From Pseudomonadota bacterium (GTDB lineage: Bacteria > Pseudomonadota > Gammaproteobacteria > Steroidobacterales > Steroidobacteraceae), in the NCBI GenBank assembly GCA_016704655.1, contig JADIZR010000005.1, positions 124,001 through 188,000 on the forward strand: DNA of 64,000 nucleotides. The letters are read 5' to 3'. Under the pieces are notes generated by a model. That model was given only the letters and a program-made list of their open reading frames with translations, ran no database searches and had not been told where the DNA came from. This document shows, piece after piece, positions 1 through 7,802 of the stretch; positions within the stretch are counted from its first letter, which is position 1, and each line of letters starts with the position of its first letter. The position numbers and the translations under genes are program-made.

Positions 1-57
1 GAGCGTCGTCGGCCCGCGTGGCATACCGAAGTACCCGCCTTGCCGGAGTTCGACTGA
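1..57 (+). CDS. C-terminal end of an acyl-CoA hydratase-like protein (partial)
   Basis: The window opens inside a reading frame that runs to a TGA at 55-57 and encodes a short tail (ERRRPAW, then HTEVPALPEFD). A 'FLE(R/K)R(R/K)PxW' tail is usual at the end of enoyl-CoA hydratase/methylglutaconyl-CoA hydratase proteins. The stop overlaps the ATG of the next gene (TGATG), the usual coupling inside a leucine or isoprenoid-acid degradation operon of the liu/atu type. Only 18 residues are visible, so the family is an inference from tail plus context. Confidence 0.45.
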   Translation, partial: ERRRPAWHTEVPALPEFD

Positions 58-2057
58 TGCCGGTGCATTGTCTGCTCATTGCCAACCGCGGCGAGATCGT
101 CACACGCATCGCCCGCACCGCTCAGCGGATGGGAATTGCGACTGTCGCCGTCTACTCCGACGCCGACCGGGACAGCGTGCACGTTGCCGCTTGCGACGAC
201 GCCGTGGCGCTCGGCGGCCTCGCGGCGGCAGACAGCTACTTGCGGATCGATAAGCTGCTCGCGGCGGCACGCTCGTCGGGCGCGGATGCGATTCATCCGG
301 GTTACGGCTTTCTTTCCGAGAATGCTGCGTTTGCCAGCGCAGTGACCGCCGCCGGTCTCGTCTTCGTCGGTCCACCAGCCGCGGCGATCGATGCAATGGG
401 TGACAAGGCTCGTGCGCGGCAGCGCATGGCCGCCGCTGGCATCGCTGTCGTGCCCGGCTACGACGGCGACGATCAGGATCCCGCCATCCTCCAGCACGAA
501 GCGGATCGCATCGGCTACCCGGTGATGGTCAAGGCCGCCGCTGGCGGCGGCGGTCGCGGCATGCGCCTGGTGCAGAGCGCGCCGGACCTGCCGGACGCCC
601 TCCGCTCGGCGGCCGCGGAAGCGGCCAAGTCTTTCGGCGACGGCCGGCTGATCCTCGAACGTGCCGTGGTCGAACCCCGTCACGTGGAAATCCAGGTGTT
701 TGCGGATGCGCACGGCAACGTCCTGCACCTCGGCGAACGCGACTGCTCCGTGCAGCGCAGGCACCAGAAAGTCATCGAGGAATCCCCCTCGCCGGCCGTG
801 AACGCCGAGCTGCGCGTGCGCATGGGAGCCGCTGCCGTAGCCGTTGCGCGCGAGATCGGCTACGTCGGCGCCGGCACGGTCGAATTCCTGCACGACCGCG
901 CGGGCCACTTCTACTTCATGGAGATGAATACTCGACTCCAGGTCGAACACCCGGTGACCGAATGCGTCACGGGTCTCGACCTGGTCGAATGGCAACTGCG
1001 CGTGGCGCGTGGCGAGCCGTTGCCCTTGCGGCAGGACGAAGTTCAGCTGCGCGGCCACGCCATCGAAGTGCGGCTGTGTGCCGAATCTCCGACCGATGAC
1101 TTCCTGCCTGGCAGCGGCACGATCGTGGACTGGTCACCCCCCACGGGCGTCCGCTGTGATCACGCGTTGCGCGCCGGCGCCGAGGTCCCGGCCTGGTACG
1201 ACTCGATGGTCGCCAAGCTCATCGCGCATGCGCCGACGCGCGAGCAATGCATCGACCAACTCGCGGCGGCAGTCGATCGCACCGTGCTGCTCGGTCTGCA
1301 GAGTAATCGTGCGTTTCTCGGGCGCCTGCTCCGTCATGAGAGCTTTCGCGCGGGACTCGACGTGTCAACGGCTTTCATCGACAAGCAGTTTGGAGCAGCC
1401 GAGACCCGCCAGCCGCAACCCGACGCGAAACTGTGGGCATTGGCCGCCTGGATCTCCGTTGCCGGAGCTCCGGAAGCCGAATGCACGCCGTCGGCGTGGC
1501 GCAACTGGAGCACCAGTCGACCGCTGCCGCAGCCGTGGCGACTGCGCTGGCACGCACCGGCAGCCCTGGCGGGCGCAACCACCGAGATGCGGGGACGTCT
1601 TTACCTGACGCCCTGCAGCGCAAAGGTGGAACACGCCGGGGGCCAGATCCAGCTGCAGGCGGTGCCGGTCACGACCGGAGTGCAAGCGAGAGCCGACATC
1701 GACGGCGAGCACGTTGACTATCGTTATGCGTGGTCGGGTGCGACGCTGTGGCTGCACACATTGCAGGGCGATTTCGCCTTCGACTGCCGGCGGCGCGAAG
1801 CGGCGCGCTCGAGCGAGGCGGATAGCGCGGCCGCGATGGAAGTTCGTGCGGCCATCAACGGCCGGGTGGTCGACGTTGCCGCTGCGATCGGCCTGCAGGT
1901 CGCCAGAGGCGATCGGCTCGTCGTGCTCGAGGCCATGAAAATGGAACACGAAATCCACGCTGCACGCGCGGGCCGGATCGCGGACGTTGCCGTCAAGGCA
2001 GGCGACCAGGTCGTCCCCGGCCAGGTGCTCGTCAGGTACGAAGGAGAGACTGCATGA
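57..2057 (+). CDS. Biotin-dependent acyl-CoA carboxylase alpha subunit (3-methylcrotonyl-CoA carboxylase type)
   Basis: Carries the biotin carboxylase and biotin carrier halves of an acyl-CoA carboxylase; it would carboxylate biotin with ATP and bicarbonate and pass CO2 to a separate beta subunit outside the window. Visible from the N-terminus: the biotin carboxylase opening (LIANRGEI), the Gly-rich ATP-grasp loop (KAAAGGGGRGM), the MEMNTRLQVEHPVTE block, and a C-terminal biotinyl domain with EAMKM, whose lysine is about residue 628 of 666. The size fits 3-methylcrotonyl-CoA or geranyl-CoA carboxylase alpha. The ATG at 57 is preferred to a possible earlier start at 18 because the mature fold begins there and it overlaps the upstream stop. 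It overlaps the next gene by 4 bases. Substrate is inferred: propionyl- or geranyl-CoA carboxylase cannot be excluded. Confidence 0.85.
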   Translation: MPVHCLLIANRGEIVTRIARTAQRMGIATVAVYSDADRDSVHVAACDDAVALGGLAAADSYLRIDKLLAAARSSGADAIHPGYGFLSENAAFASAVTAAGLVFVGPPAAAIDAMGDKARARQRMAAAGIAVVPGYDGDDQDPAILQHEADRIGYPVMVKAAAGGGGRGMRLVQSAPDLPDALRSAAAEAAKSFGDGRLILERAVVEPRHVEIQVFADAHGNVLHLGERDCSVQRRHQKVIEESPSPAVNAELRVRMGAAAVAVAREIGYVGAGTVEFLHDRAGHFYFMEMNTRLQVEHPVTECVTGLDLVEWQLRVARGEPLPLRQDEVQLRGHAIEVRLCAESPTDDFLPGSGTIVDWSPPTGVRCDHALRAGAEVPAWYDSMVAKLIAHAPTREQCIDQLAAAVDRTVLLGLQSNRAFLGRLLRHESFRAGLDVSTAFIDKQFGAAETRQPQPDAKLWALAAWISVAGAPEAECTPSAWRNWSTSRPLPQPWRLRWHAPAALAGATTEMRGRLYLTPCSAKVEHAGGQIQLQAVPVTTGVQARADIDGEHVDYRYAWSGATLWLHTLQGDFAFDCRRREAARSSEADSAAAMEVRAAINGRVVDVAAAIGLQVARGDRLVVLEAMKMEHEIHAARAGRIADVAVKAGDQVVPGQVLVRYEGETA

Positions 2058-2920
2058 CCGCCAAAGTCGTCGTGACCTGCGCCCTGACGGGCGTGCTGAC
2101 AGATCCCGCGCAGCACAATGTGCCGGTGACGCCGGACGAAATGGCGCGCGAGGCACGGGCGGCCTTCGACGCGGGCGCCAGCGTCGTGCACGTTCATTAC
2201 CGGCAGCAAGCCGCGGGCAAAGGTCACCTGCCAAGCTGGGAGCCGGCACTCGCCGTCGAAATCGCGCAGGCGATCCGCGAAGCCTGTCCGGGCATCATCT
2301 TCAACCAGTCCACCGGCATCGTGGGTCCGGATATTTCGGGTCCGGTCGCCTGCATCCGGGCCGTGAAGCCGGAGATTGCAGCCGCCAACGCGGGCTCGCT
2401 GAATTACCTGAAGGTGCGCAGCGACGGTCGCTGGGCCTGGCCGCCGATGCTCTTCGACAACCCGGTGGAGAAAGTCGCGGCCTTCCTGCAGGTGATGCAG
2501 GAGACCGATGCGTTGCCCGAATTCGAGTGCTTCGACGTCGGCATCGTGCGCAGCGTCGACATGTTCCTGCGCTCCGGACTGTATCGCGGCCACCCGGATC
2601 TCAACTTCGTCATGGGCGTCGAGTCGGGCATGCCGGCCGACCCGGCGCTGCTGCCGATACTGATCGGACTGCTGCCGGCCAACGCCACCTGGCAGGTCAC
2701 CGCCATCGGCCGCGAGAACGTCTGGCCGCTGCACCAGCGCACCGCAGAACTCGGCGGCAACCTGCGCACCGGTCTCGAGGATACGTTCTATCTGCCGGAT
2801 GGACGCAAGGCGCGCAGCAATGGCGAACTGATCGACGCCGTCGTCGGGATGGCGCGCGCAGCAGGACGCGAGTGCGCGACGCCGGCTGAAGCGCGCAAGA
2901 TGCTGCACCTCACTGCCTGA
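2054..2920 (+). CDS. Beta-keto acid cleavage enzyme (BKACE, DUF849 family)
   Basis: A 288-residue member of the BKACE/3-keto-5-aminohexanoate cleavage enzyme family, zinc TIM-barrel proteins that react a beta-keto acid with acetyl-CoA to give acetoacetate and a new acyl-CoA. The family's metal-binding HVH is visible (His46, His48), as are the NQSTG and 'FDVGIVRSV' strands and the late 'AIGRENVWPL' segment that holds the glutamate ligand. Translation is probably coupled to the carboxylase upstream (ATGA overlap). In this setting the enzyme may process a keto acid released during branched-chain or isoprenoid acid breakdown. The family is clear; the actual keto-acid substrate cannot be read from sequence. 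Confidence 0.85.
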   Translation: MTAKVVVTCALTGVLTDPAQHNVPVTPDEMAREARAAFDAGASVVHVHYRQQAAGKGHLPSWEPALAVEIAQAIREACPGIIFNQSTGIVGPDISGPVACIRAVKPEIAAANAGSLNYLKVRSDGRWAWPPMLFDNPVEKVAAFLQVMQETDALPEFECFDVGIVRSVDMFLRSGLYRGHPDLNFVMGVESGMPADPALLPILIGLLPANATWQVTAIGRENVWPLHQRTAELGGNLRTGLEDTFYLPDGRKARSNGELIDAVVGMARAAGRECATPAEARKMLHLTA

Positions 2921-2951
2921 TCACTACGGGCGTCGACTGAAGGGAGGTTCG

Positions 2952-4088
2952 ATGCGCAAGGGTCTGTTAATTGCCGGCGCCGTCGTTGCGGCAGCCGTGA
3001 TCTACCTGTTCGCGTGGCCCGTTCCCGTCGAACCCGTGGCCTGGAGCGCGCCAGAGTCGGCCGGCTACGGCGGGGCGCACGCGCGCAACGAACGCCTGGC
3101 GCGCGTGCAATTGATCAAGGTGACGCCCGAGGTCGGGCCCGAACACATCGCCTTTGGTCCGGACGGCAAGCTGTACACGGCAATGCTGTCGGGCGCCGTG
3201 CTGAGAATGAATGCCGATGGCAGCTCGATCGAGACCGTGGCCAACACGGGTGGCCGGCCACTCGGCCTCGACTTCGACGCGAATGGCCGACTGATCATCG
3301 CCGACGCGCTGCGCGGCTTGCTGGCCCTGGAAACCGACGGCAGCGTTCGTGTGCTGACCAACAGCGTGGGCGGCGACCCCATTCGCTATGCCGATGCCGT
3401 CGTGGTCGCTGCGGACGGCCGCATGGTGTTCACCGATGCCACGCAGCGGATGTCGCCGCAGGAATACGGCACGTTCGACGCGGCACTGTTCGACATCATC
3501 GAGCAGTCGTGCACGGGGCGCGTGCTGGAGTTCGATCCGGCGGCCGGCTCGACCCGCATCGTCGCCACCGGCCTCTGCTTTCCGAACGGCGTCGCACTGA
3601 CCGCCGACGAGCAGTCGCTGATCGTCGCGGAGACCGGCAGGTACCGCGTACTGAAGATCGATCGCGGCTCGAATGCGATCGACGCCGGCAAGGCCGTGCG
3701 CGATCGCTCGACGGGTGTCGCCGTCCTGCTCGACAACCTTCCCGGCTTCCCGGACAACGTCACGCGCGGCGCAGATGGGCGCTTCTGGACGGGTTTCACC
3801 AAGCCGCGCAGCGCTGCGATCGACGGCATGTCGGGCAAGCCGTGGCTGCGCTCCCTCACTCTGCGACTGCCGAGGACGCTCTGGCCCGTGCCAGCCGCGT
3901 ACGGCCACGTCATTGCATTCGACGAAAGCGGCCAGGTCCTGCTCGACCTGCAGGATCCGACGGGGAAACTGCCTGAGACGAGCGGCGCAACTGAGCGCGA
4001 TGGCGTGCTCTACGTGCAGAGCCTGCACGCCGACGCCTTCGGCGTCCTGCCGCTCAAGACTGCGGGAGTGACGCCCCGATATCCCTGA
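2952..4088 (+). CDS. SMP-30/gluconolactonase-like six-bladed beta-propeller protein, membrane-anchored
   Basis: A 378-residue protein with an N-terminal hydrophobic anchor (about residues 4-22) and then a propeller of the SMP-30/strictosidine synthase-like type: repeated 'xxPDGKLY' and 'DANGRLIIAD' strands, CFPNGVAL, 'ETGRYRV' and 'GFPDNVTRGADGRFW' in the family order. Relatives hydrolyse lactones or similar esters in the periplasm, with calcium bound in the centre of the propeller. A GGGAGG ribosome site lies 4 bases before the ATG. It follows the BKACE gene by 31 bases on the same strand and may be in the same transcript. The last 35 bases overlap the end of the convergent decarboxylase gene. 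The substrate is unknown. Confidence 0.75.
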   Translation: MRKGLLIAGAVVAAAVIYLFAWPVPVEPVAWSAPESAGYGGAHARNERLARVQLIKVTPEVGPEHIAFGPDGKLYTAMLSGAVLRMNADGSSIETVANTGGRPLGLDFDANGRLIIADALRGLLALETDGSVRVLTNSVGGDPIRYADAVVVAADGRMVFTDATQRMSPQEYGTFDAALFDIIEQSCTGRVLEFDPAAGSTRIVATGLCFPNGVALTADEQSLIVAETGRYRVLKIDRGSNAIDAGKAVRDRSTGVAVLLDNLPGFPDNVTRGADGRFWTGFTKPRSAAIDGMSGKPWLRSLTLRLPRTLWPVPAAYGHVIAFDESGQVLLDLQDPTGKLPETSGATERDGVLYVQSLHADAFGVLPLKTAGVTPRYP

Positions 4089-5514
4089 CGGCACTCACAA
4101 GCACCGGCAGGTCGGCGCTCGTCGTCCGGAAATTGACGATCGCGGCGCGCAGGCAGTAACGGCCGCGCAGCGTCGTATAGGAGGGCGCGGCGATCCCGCT
4201 TTCGTGCAGGCGGATCAGCAGTTCCTCGTTCAGCGCATTGAGCTGCTCGTCACTCAATCCGCCCGGGTTGTAGCGGAAGCAGACGATGTTGGTCGCAACG
4301 GGAGCCAGCAGCTCGAGGCCAGGCTCCGCCTGCACCAGAGCGGCGAGTTCGTGCGCCTGCGCGATGTTGCGGTCGATCAGCCGGCCGAATCGATCCAGGC
4401 CGTGTTCCTTGATCGAAAGCCAGACCTTCAGCGCGCGAAAGCCGCGCGACAATTGCAGCCCGTATTCGCTGAACCACAGCGCCCCGCTCGCGAGACCGCG
4501 CTCAGTCTTCTCGAGGTACTCCGGCGTCAGGGCGAACGCCTCGCGATGGGCCCTGCGGTCGCGCACCAGCACGCAGGCAGCTTCGAAAGGAATGTGCAGC
4601 CACTTGTGCAGGTCGAGCGTGACGGAGTCGGCGCGCTCCATACCGTGCACCAGGTGCCGATGCGCGGGCGCCAGCGCGAGCAACGCACCAATCGCGCCGT
4701 CAACGTGGAACCAGAGCTGCTCGCGATCGCAGAGCGTGGCGAGCGCGTCGAGGTCGTCCGTCGCTCCGGTGTTGATCGTAGCCGCGTTGCCAATGACGCA
4801 GAACGGTTGCCGTCCCGCGGCACGGTCCTCAGCAATCATGCGTTCGAGCGCGCCGACGTCGATTTCAAAATCAGCATTGACCGGCACCTTGCGCAGCGAA
4901 CGCGCACCGAGGCCCAGCGACTCGATCGCCTTCTGCACGCAGCTATGCACTTCGACCGACGCGTACGTGACGAGCGTACGGGGAATCGCGGCGACGCCCT
5001 CGGCGCGGACGTCGATACCCGCGCGTGAGTTGCGCGCCACCGCCAGGCCGACGAAGTTCGCCATTGAGCCGCCGCTCACGAGCAGGCCACTCGACTCGGC
5101 GGGAAATCCGACGATCTCCTTGCACCAGTCGATCACCTGCGCTTCGACGTGGTTGGGAACGTGGTTGCCCCCGCCCATGTTCGGGTTGAGCACCGCGGCC
5201 AGGAAGTCACCGACGGCGGCAAACGGCGTGCCGTTGCCCATGAACCACGACCAGAAGCGCGGATGCGTGTTGCCCATCGAATAAGGCATCACGATTTCCT
5301 TGAACTCCCGGTAGGCGGACTCCGCTCCCTGCGGCAGCCTCGGCGCAGGCTGCCTTAGCCGCGCGACGATCGCCTCGGGTACCGGCTGCCAGACGGGACG
5401 GTCCCGGACACCCTGCAGGTGATCGAAGCCGTCGTCGATCGCCTGATGCGCCAGACGGCGCAAAGCCTCCCAGTCGGCCGGGTCGAGGGATTCTTCGACG
5501 GGTGGATTGTTCAT
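4054..5514 (-). CDS. Pyridoxal-phosphate-dependent decarboxylase (aromatic amino acid/glutamate decarboxylase family, group II)
   Basis: A 486-residue PLP enzyme. The family landmarks are all present: 'HPRFWSWFMGNGTP' in the N-terminal domain, the stacking histidine (His190, in SVEVHSCVQKA), the PLP aspartate in HVDGAIG (Asp272) and the Schiff-base lysine in DLHKWLHIPF (Lys304). Group II decarboxylases remove CO2 from aromatic or acidic amino acids to give amines. Length matches the family. The start at 5514 gives the expected N-terminal helix. It converges on the SMP-30-like gene with a 35-base tail overlap. The substrate (tyrosine, tryptophan, dopa or other) is not decidable. Confidence 0.85.
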   Translation of the reverse strand: MNNPPVEESLDPADWEALRRLAHQAIDDGFDHLQGVRDRPVWQPVPEAIVARLRQPAPRLPQGAESAYREFKEIVMPYSMGNTHPRFWSWFMGNGTPFAAVGDFLAAVLNPNMGGGNHVPNHVEAQVIDWCKEIVGFPAESSGLLVSGGSMANFVGLAVARNSRAGIDVRAEGVAAIPRTLVTYASVEVHSCVQKAIESLGLGARSLRKVPVNADFEIDVGALERMIAEDRAAGRQPFCVIGNAATINTGATDDLDALATLCDREQLWFHVDGAIGALLALAPAHRHLVHGMERADSVTLDLHKWLHIPFEAACVLVRDRRAHREAFALTPEYLEKTERGLASGALWFSEYGLQLSRGFRALKVWLSIKEHGLDRFGRLIDRNIAQAHELAALVQAEPGLELLAPVATNIVCFRYNPGGLSDEQLNALNEELLIRLHESGIAAPSYTTLRGRYCLRAAIVNFRTTSADLPVLVSAVRDIGASLPQS

Positions 5515-5599
5515 CGGGTGCGCCCTGCATTGGCGGTGCGGAAGGTCCGCCCGGGCGCAGCCTACTACGAGCGGTCGCCGGAGCCAGTCGGCGGGCGCT

Positions 5600-5719
5600 T
5601 CAGGTCAGTGTGACGGTGCTGTGTTGCAGGGCGTGCGCAAGGATCAGGAAGGCAGTCGCCGCGGCGGCGGCCAGCCAGAGGGCCAGTATCCAGGGATATG
5701 CAACAGGGAGTTTTTCCAT
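5600..5719 (-). CDS. Small single-span membrane protein (39 aa), unknown function
   Basis: A 39-residue frame starting MEKLPVAYPW, with one hydrophobic span (about residues 9-28) and a short polar tail ending QHSTVTLT. The start is supported by a strong AGGAGG site 5 bases upstream of the ATG on the minus strand. Its size and shape resemble small inner-membrane proteins that attach to larger complexes, but I recognise no family. It follows the decarboxylase start with divergent orientation relative to nothing else nearby, and is probably its own short transcript. Confidence 0.5.
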   Translation of the reverse strand: MEKLPVAYPWILALWLAAAAATAFLILAHALQHSTVTLT

Positions 5720-5838
5720 ACGACCTCCTGCAAGGATCGCGAGGTCGGAGTCGGTGCTGCCCCGCTGGAGAGGGGGGAGGGGTCGAGCGAGGCGGTGGGC
5801 CGACTCACGACCGGGCGATCGAGGCTTAAGGTAGCACA

Positions 5839-5863
5839 AGTCTTGCTGCGCCGCAGCAAGACT
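5839..5863. repeat. 12-base perfect inverted repeat beside an AT-rich stretch
   Basis: AGTCTTGCTGCG and CGCAGCAAGACT face each other around a single C. The repeat lies between the two small membrane-protein genes and runs directly into TATAATTTTATG (5863-5874) on the plus strand, the most AT-rich stretch nearby. On the plus strand it looks like a hairpin with a poor U-tract, but no plus-strand gene ends here, so an operator or an RNA 5' structure is as likely as a terminator. Confidence 0.45.
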
Positions 5864-5951
5864 ATAATTTTATGTTTTTATTGAACTTATTACGCTTGAA
5901 GCCCGCCGGAATTGTCTAGGGCGGACGATTCCGGCAGGGTTTTCCCATGAC

Positions 5952-6080
5952 TCAGAGGTAACTCTGCATACCCGCCACCGCCTCGACCAGGATCGTCACG
6001 ACGAAGGCGACGGACACGACCAGGCTGGAGCCGATGGCGATCTGGAAGAACGAAACCTGGGACTGCTTGCGGTTGAACAT
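5952..6080 (-). CDS. Small single-span membrane protein (42 aa), unknown function
   Basis: A 42-residue frame beginning MFNRKQSQVSFF, with one hydrophobic span (about residues 14-33) and the tail VEAVAGMQSYL. An AGGAGG ribosome site lies upstream of the ATG on the minus strand. Positive residues before the span predict a cytoplasmic N-terminus. It is transcribed away from the LysR gene that starts 104 bases to the right. No family recognised. With the 39-residue protein at 5600-5719 it forms a pair of tiny membrane proteins with excellent ribosome sites. Confidence 0.5.
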   Translation of the reverse strand: MFNRKQSQVSFFQIAIGSSLVVSVAFVVTILVEAVAGMQSYL

Positions 6081-6183
6081 GGGGAGCCTCCTGCTGTTGT
6101 GAGGCACAAGGTACGCCCGGGATTTGCGCCGATAAATCCGAATAACCGTTGCACTCTATTTCGTTTTTCAGAACAATCGTGTC

Positions 6184-7158
6184 ATGGACCAGCTGCTCGC
6201 AATGAAGGTCTTTGCCCGCGTCGCCGAACGAGGCTCGTTCGGCCAGGCCGCCGATGAGCTGGAAATTTCACGACCGGCGGCCAGCTCACACGTCGCCGCC
6301 CTCGAAAAGCACCTCGGCGCACGCCTGCTCAACCGGACGACGCGCCGGGTGTCGCTCACGGCCGAAGGCACCGAATTCCTGCGCCGCACGCGCCGCATTC
6401 TCGAAGAACTGCATGACGCGGAGGAGACGGTGCGCGACACGCGCTCCAAGCCACAAGGCAAGTTGCGCGTGGACGTGCCCGTTGCCTTCGGGCGCTACCT
6501 GTTGCTGCCTGCCCTGCCCGAATTCACCCGGCGCTATCCGCTGATCGAACTGGACCTGCGCCTCAACGATCGCATCGTCGACCTCGTGGCCGAACGCGTG
6601 GACGTGGCGTTGCGCGTCGGGCCGATCCGTCAGGCCGGCCTCGCCGCGCGGCGGGTGTCGCAGGTGAACATCGTCACGTGTGCGGCACCTGCGTACCTGC
6701 AGGACCACGGCGAACCAAAGACACCGGACGAGCTGCGCGAGCACAAGCTCGTGGGCCTCACTTCGCCTTCCGGAGCGCCGCCGGAGTGGACATTTCCTCC
6801 GCCGTACACGCCAAAGCGACTCGGGCTGAAATTCTCGATGCTGTTCAACTCGGCCGAGGCGCCGATCATCGCGGCGACCGCGGGTCTCGGCATCGCGCAC
6901 ACGGGCGACCTGCTCGTGGCCGAGTACGTCGGGCGCGGCGAACTGAAGCTGATCCTCGAGGACTTCGTGGTGCCCGGCCCGCCCATCTCCCTCGTCTACC
7001 CGTCTGCGGGACACCAGTTGGCCAAGGTTCGCGTGTTCTCGGATTTCGCCGCGGACCTGCTGCTGCGCTGGAACGAGGTAGTCCGCCGCTGGATCAAGCA
7101 GCCGTCCCGCCTGCCGAACCCTGTCGCCGCTGCCTCCTCCGCCCCGCTTGTCCGCTAG
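6184..7158 (+). CDS. LysR-family transcriptional regulator
   Basis: A 324-residue regulator with an N-terminal winged helix-turn-helix (residues 1-60: FGQAADELEISRPAASSHVAALEKHLGARLL, quoted here only to locate the helices) and a type 2 periplasmic-binding-fold effector domain. Features such as 'VDVPVAFGRYLLLP' and 'ERVDVALRVG' place it in the common CrgA/DsdC-like branch. It precedes nnrU by 32 bases on the same strand. The target genes cannot be told; divergent small membrane proteins and the downstream genes are the nearest candidates. Confidence 0.85.
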   Translation: MDQLLAMKVFARVAERGSFGQAADELEISRPAASSHVAALEKHLGARLLNRTTRRVSLTAEGTEFLRRTRRILEELHDAEETVRDTRSKPQGKLRVDVPVAFGRYLLLPALPEFTRRYPLIELDLRLNDRIVDLVAERVDVALRVGPIRQAGLAARRVSQVNIVTCAAPAYLQDHGEPKTPDELREHKLVGLTSPSGAPPEWTFPPPYTPKRLGLKFSMLFNSAEAPIIAATAGLGIAHTGDLLVAEYVGRGELKLILEDFVVPGPPISLVYPSAGHQLAKVRVFSDFAADLLLRWNEVVRRWIKQPSRLPNPVAAASSAPLVR

Positions 7159-7190
7159 ACTCGCGTAAAACCCAGGGGAACCCGACCCAC

Positions 7191-7775
7191 ATGACCTACC
7201 TCGTTGCCGGCCTGCTGCTGTTTCTCGGCGTGCACTCGATCGCCATCATTGCGCCGGCGTGGCGGGACAGCATCGCCGCGAGGCTCGGCGATGCGCCGTG
7301 GAAAGCGCTCTACGCATTGGTCTCGGTCATCGGCTTCGTGATGCTCGTGCACGGGTACGGCCTGGCGCGCGCGGAGCCGACGGTGCTCTACACGCCGCCG
7401 GTGTGGATGCGTCACCTGGCCGCGTTGCTCATGCTGCCGGTGTTTCCGTTACTGCTGGCCACGTACCTGTCCGGCCGCATCAAGACCGCCGTGAAGCACC
7501 CGATGCTGACGGCGATCAAGGCCTGGGCGCTGGCGCACCTGCTCGTCAATGGCAATCTCGCGGACGTGCTGCTGTTCGGCGGCTTCCTCGCGTGGGCCGT
7601 GGCGGACCGCGTCGCGGTCGGCAAGCGTGTCGTGCAGCGCAAGCCCATGGTCATGGGAGCACCGTCACGAATGAACGACGTGCTGGCGGTCGTCGGCGGC
7701 CTCGCGCTGTACGCGGTGTTCATCCTCTGGGCGCACCAGCGCTTCTTCGGCGTGCCGCCGATGCTGCCGCACTGA
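7191..7775 (+). CDS. NnrU family integral membrane protein
   Basis: A 194-residue polytopic membrane protein (about five or six spans) beginning MTYLVAGLLLFLGVHS, the usual NnrU opening, with later family blocks such as 'YGLARAEPTVLYTPP' and 'HPMLTAIKAWALAHLLVNG'. NnrU proteins were named for their link to nitrite/nitric oxide reduction in denitrifiers and resemble isoprenoid-modifying membrane enzymes. No denitrification genes are in this window, so a general membrane role is more likely here. It lies between a LysR gene and an M20 peptidase gene on the same strand. Confidence 0.8.
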   Translation: MTYLVAGLLLFLGVHSIAIIAPAWRDSIAARLGDAPWKALYALVSVIGFVMLVHGYGLARAEPTVLYTPPVWMRHLAALLMLPVFPLLLATYLSGRIKTAVKHPMLTAIKAWALAHLLVNGNLADVLLFGGFLAWAVADRVAVGKRVVQRKPMVMGAPSRMNDVLAVVGGLALYAVFILWAHQRFFGVPPMLPH

Positions 7776-7802
7776 CCGGCACGCGCGTCGGCGCCCCACA
7801 CC

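Noticed and set aside
5839..5863. Intrinsic terminator of the decarboxylase or small protein gene
   Set aside because: The T-rich side is on the plus strand, where no gene ends; the minus-strand side has no U-tract.
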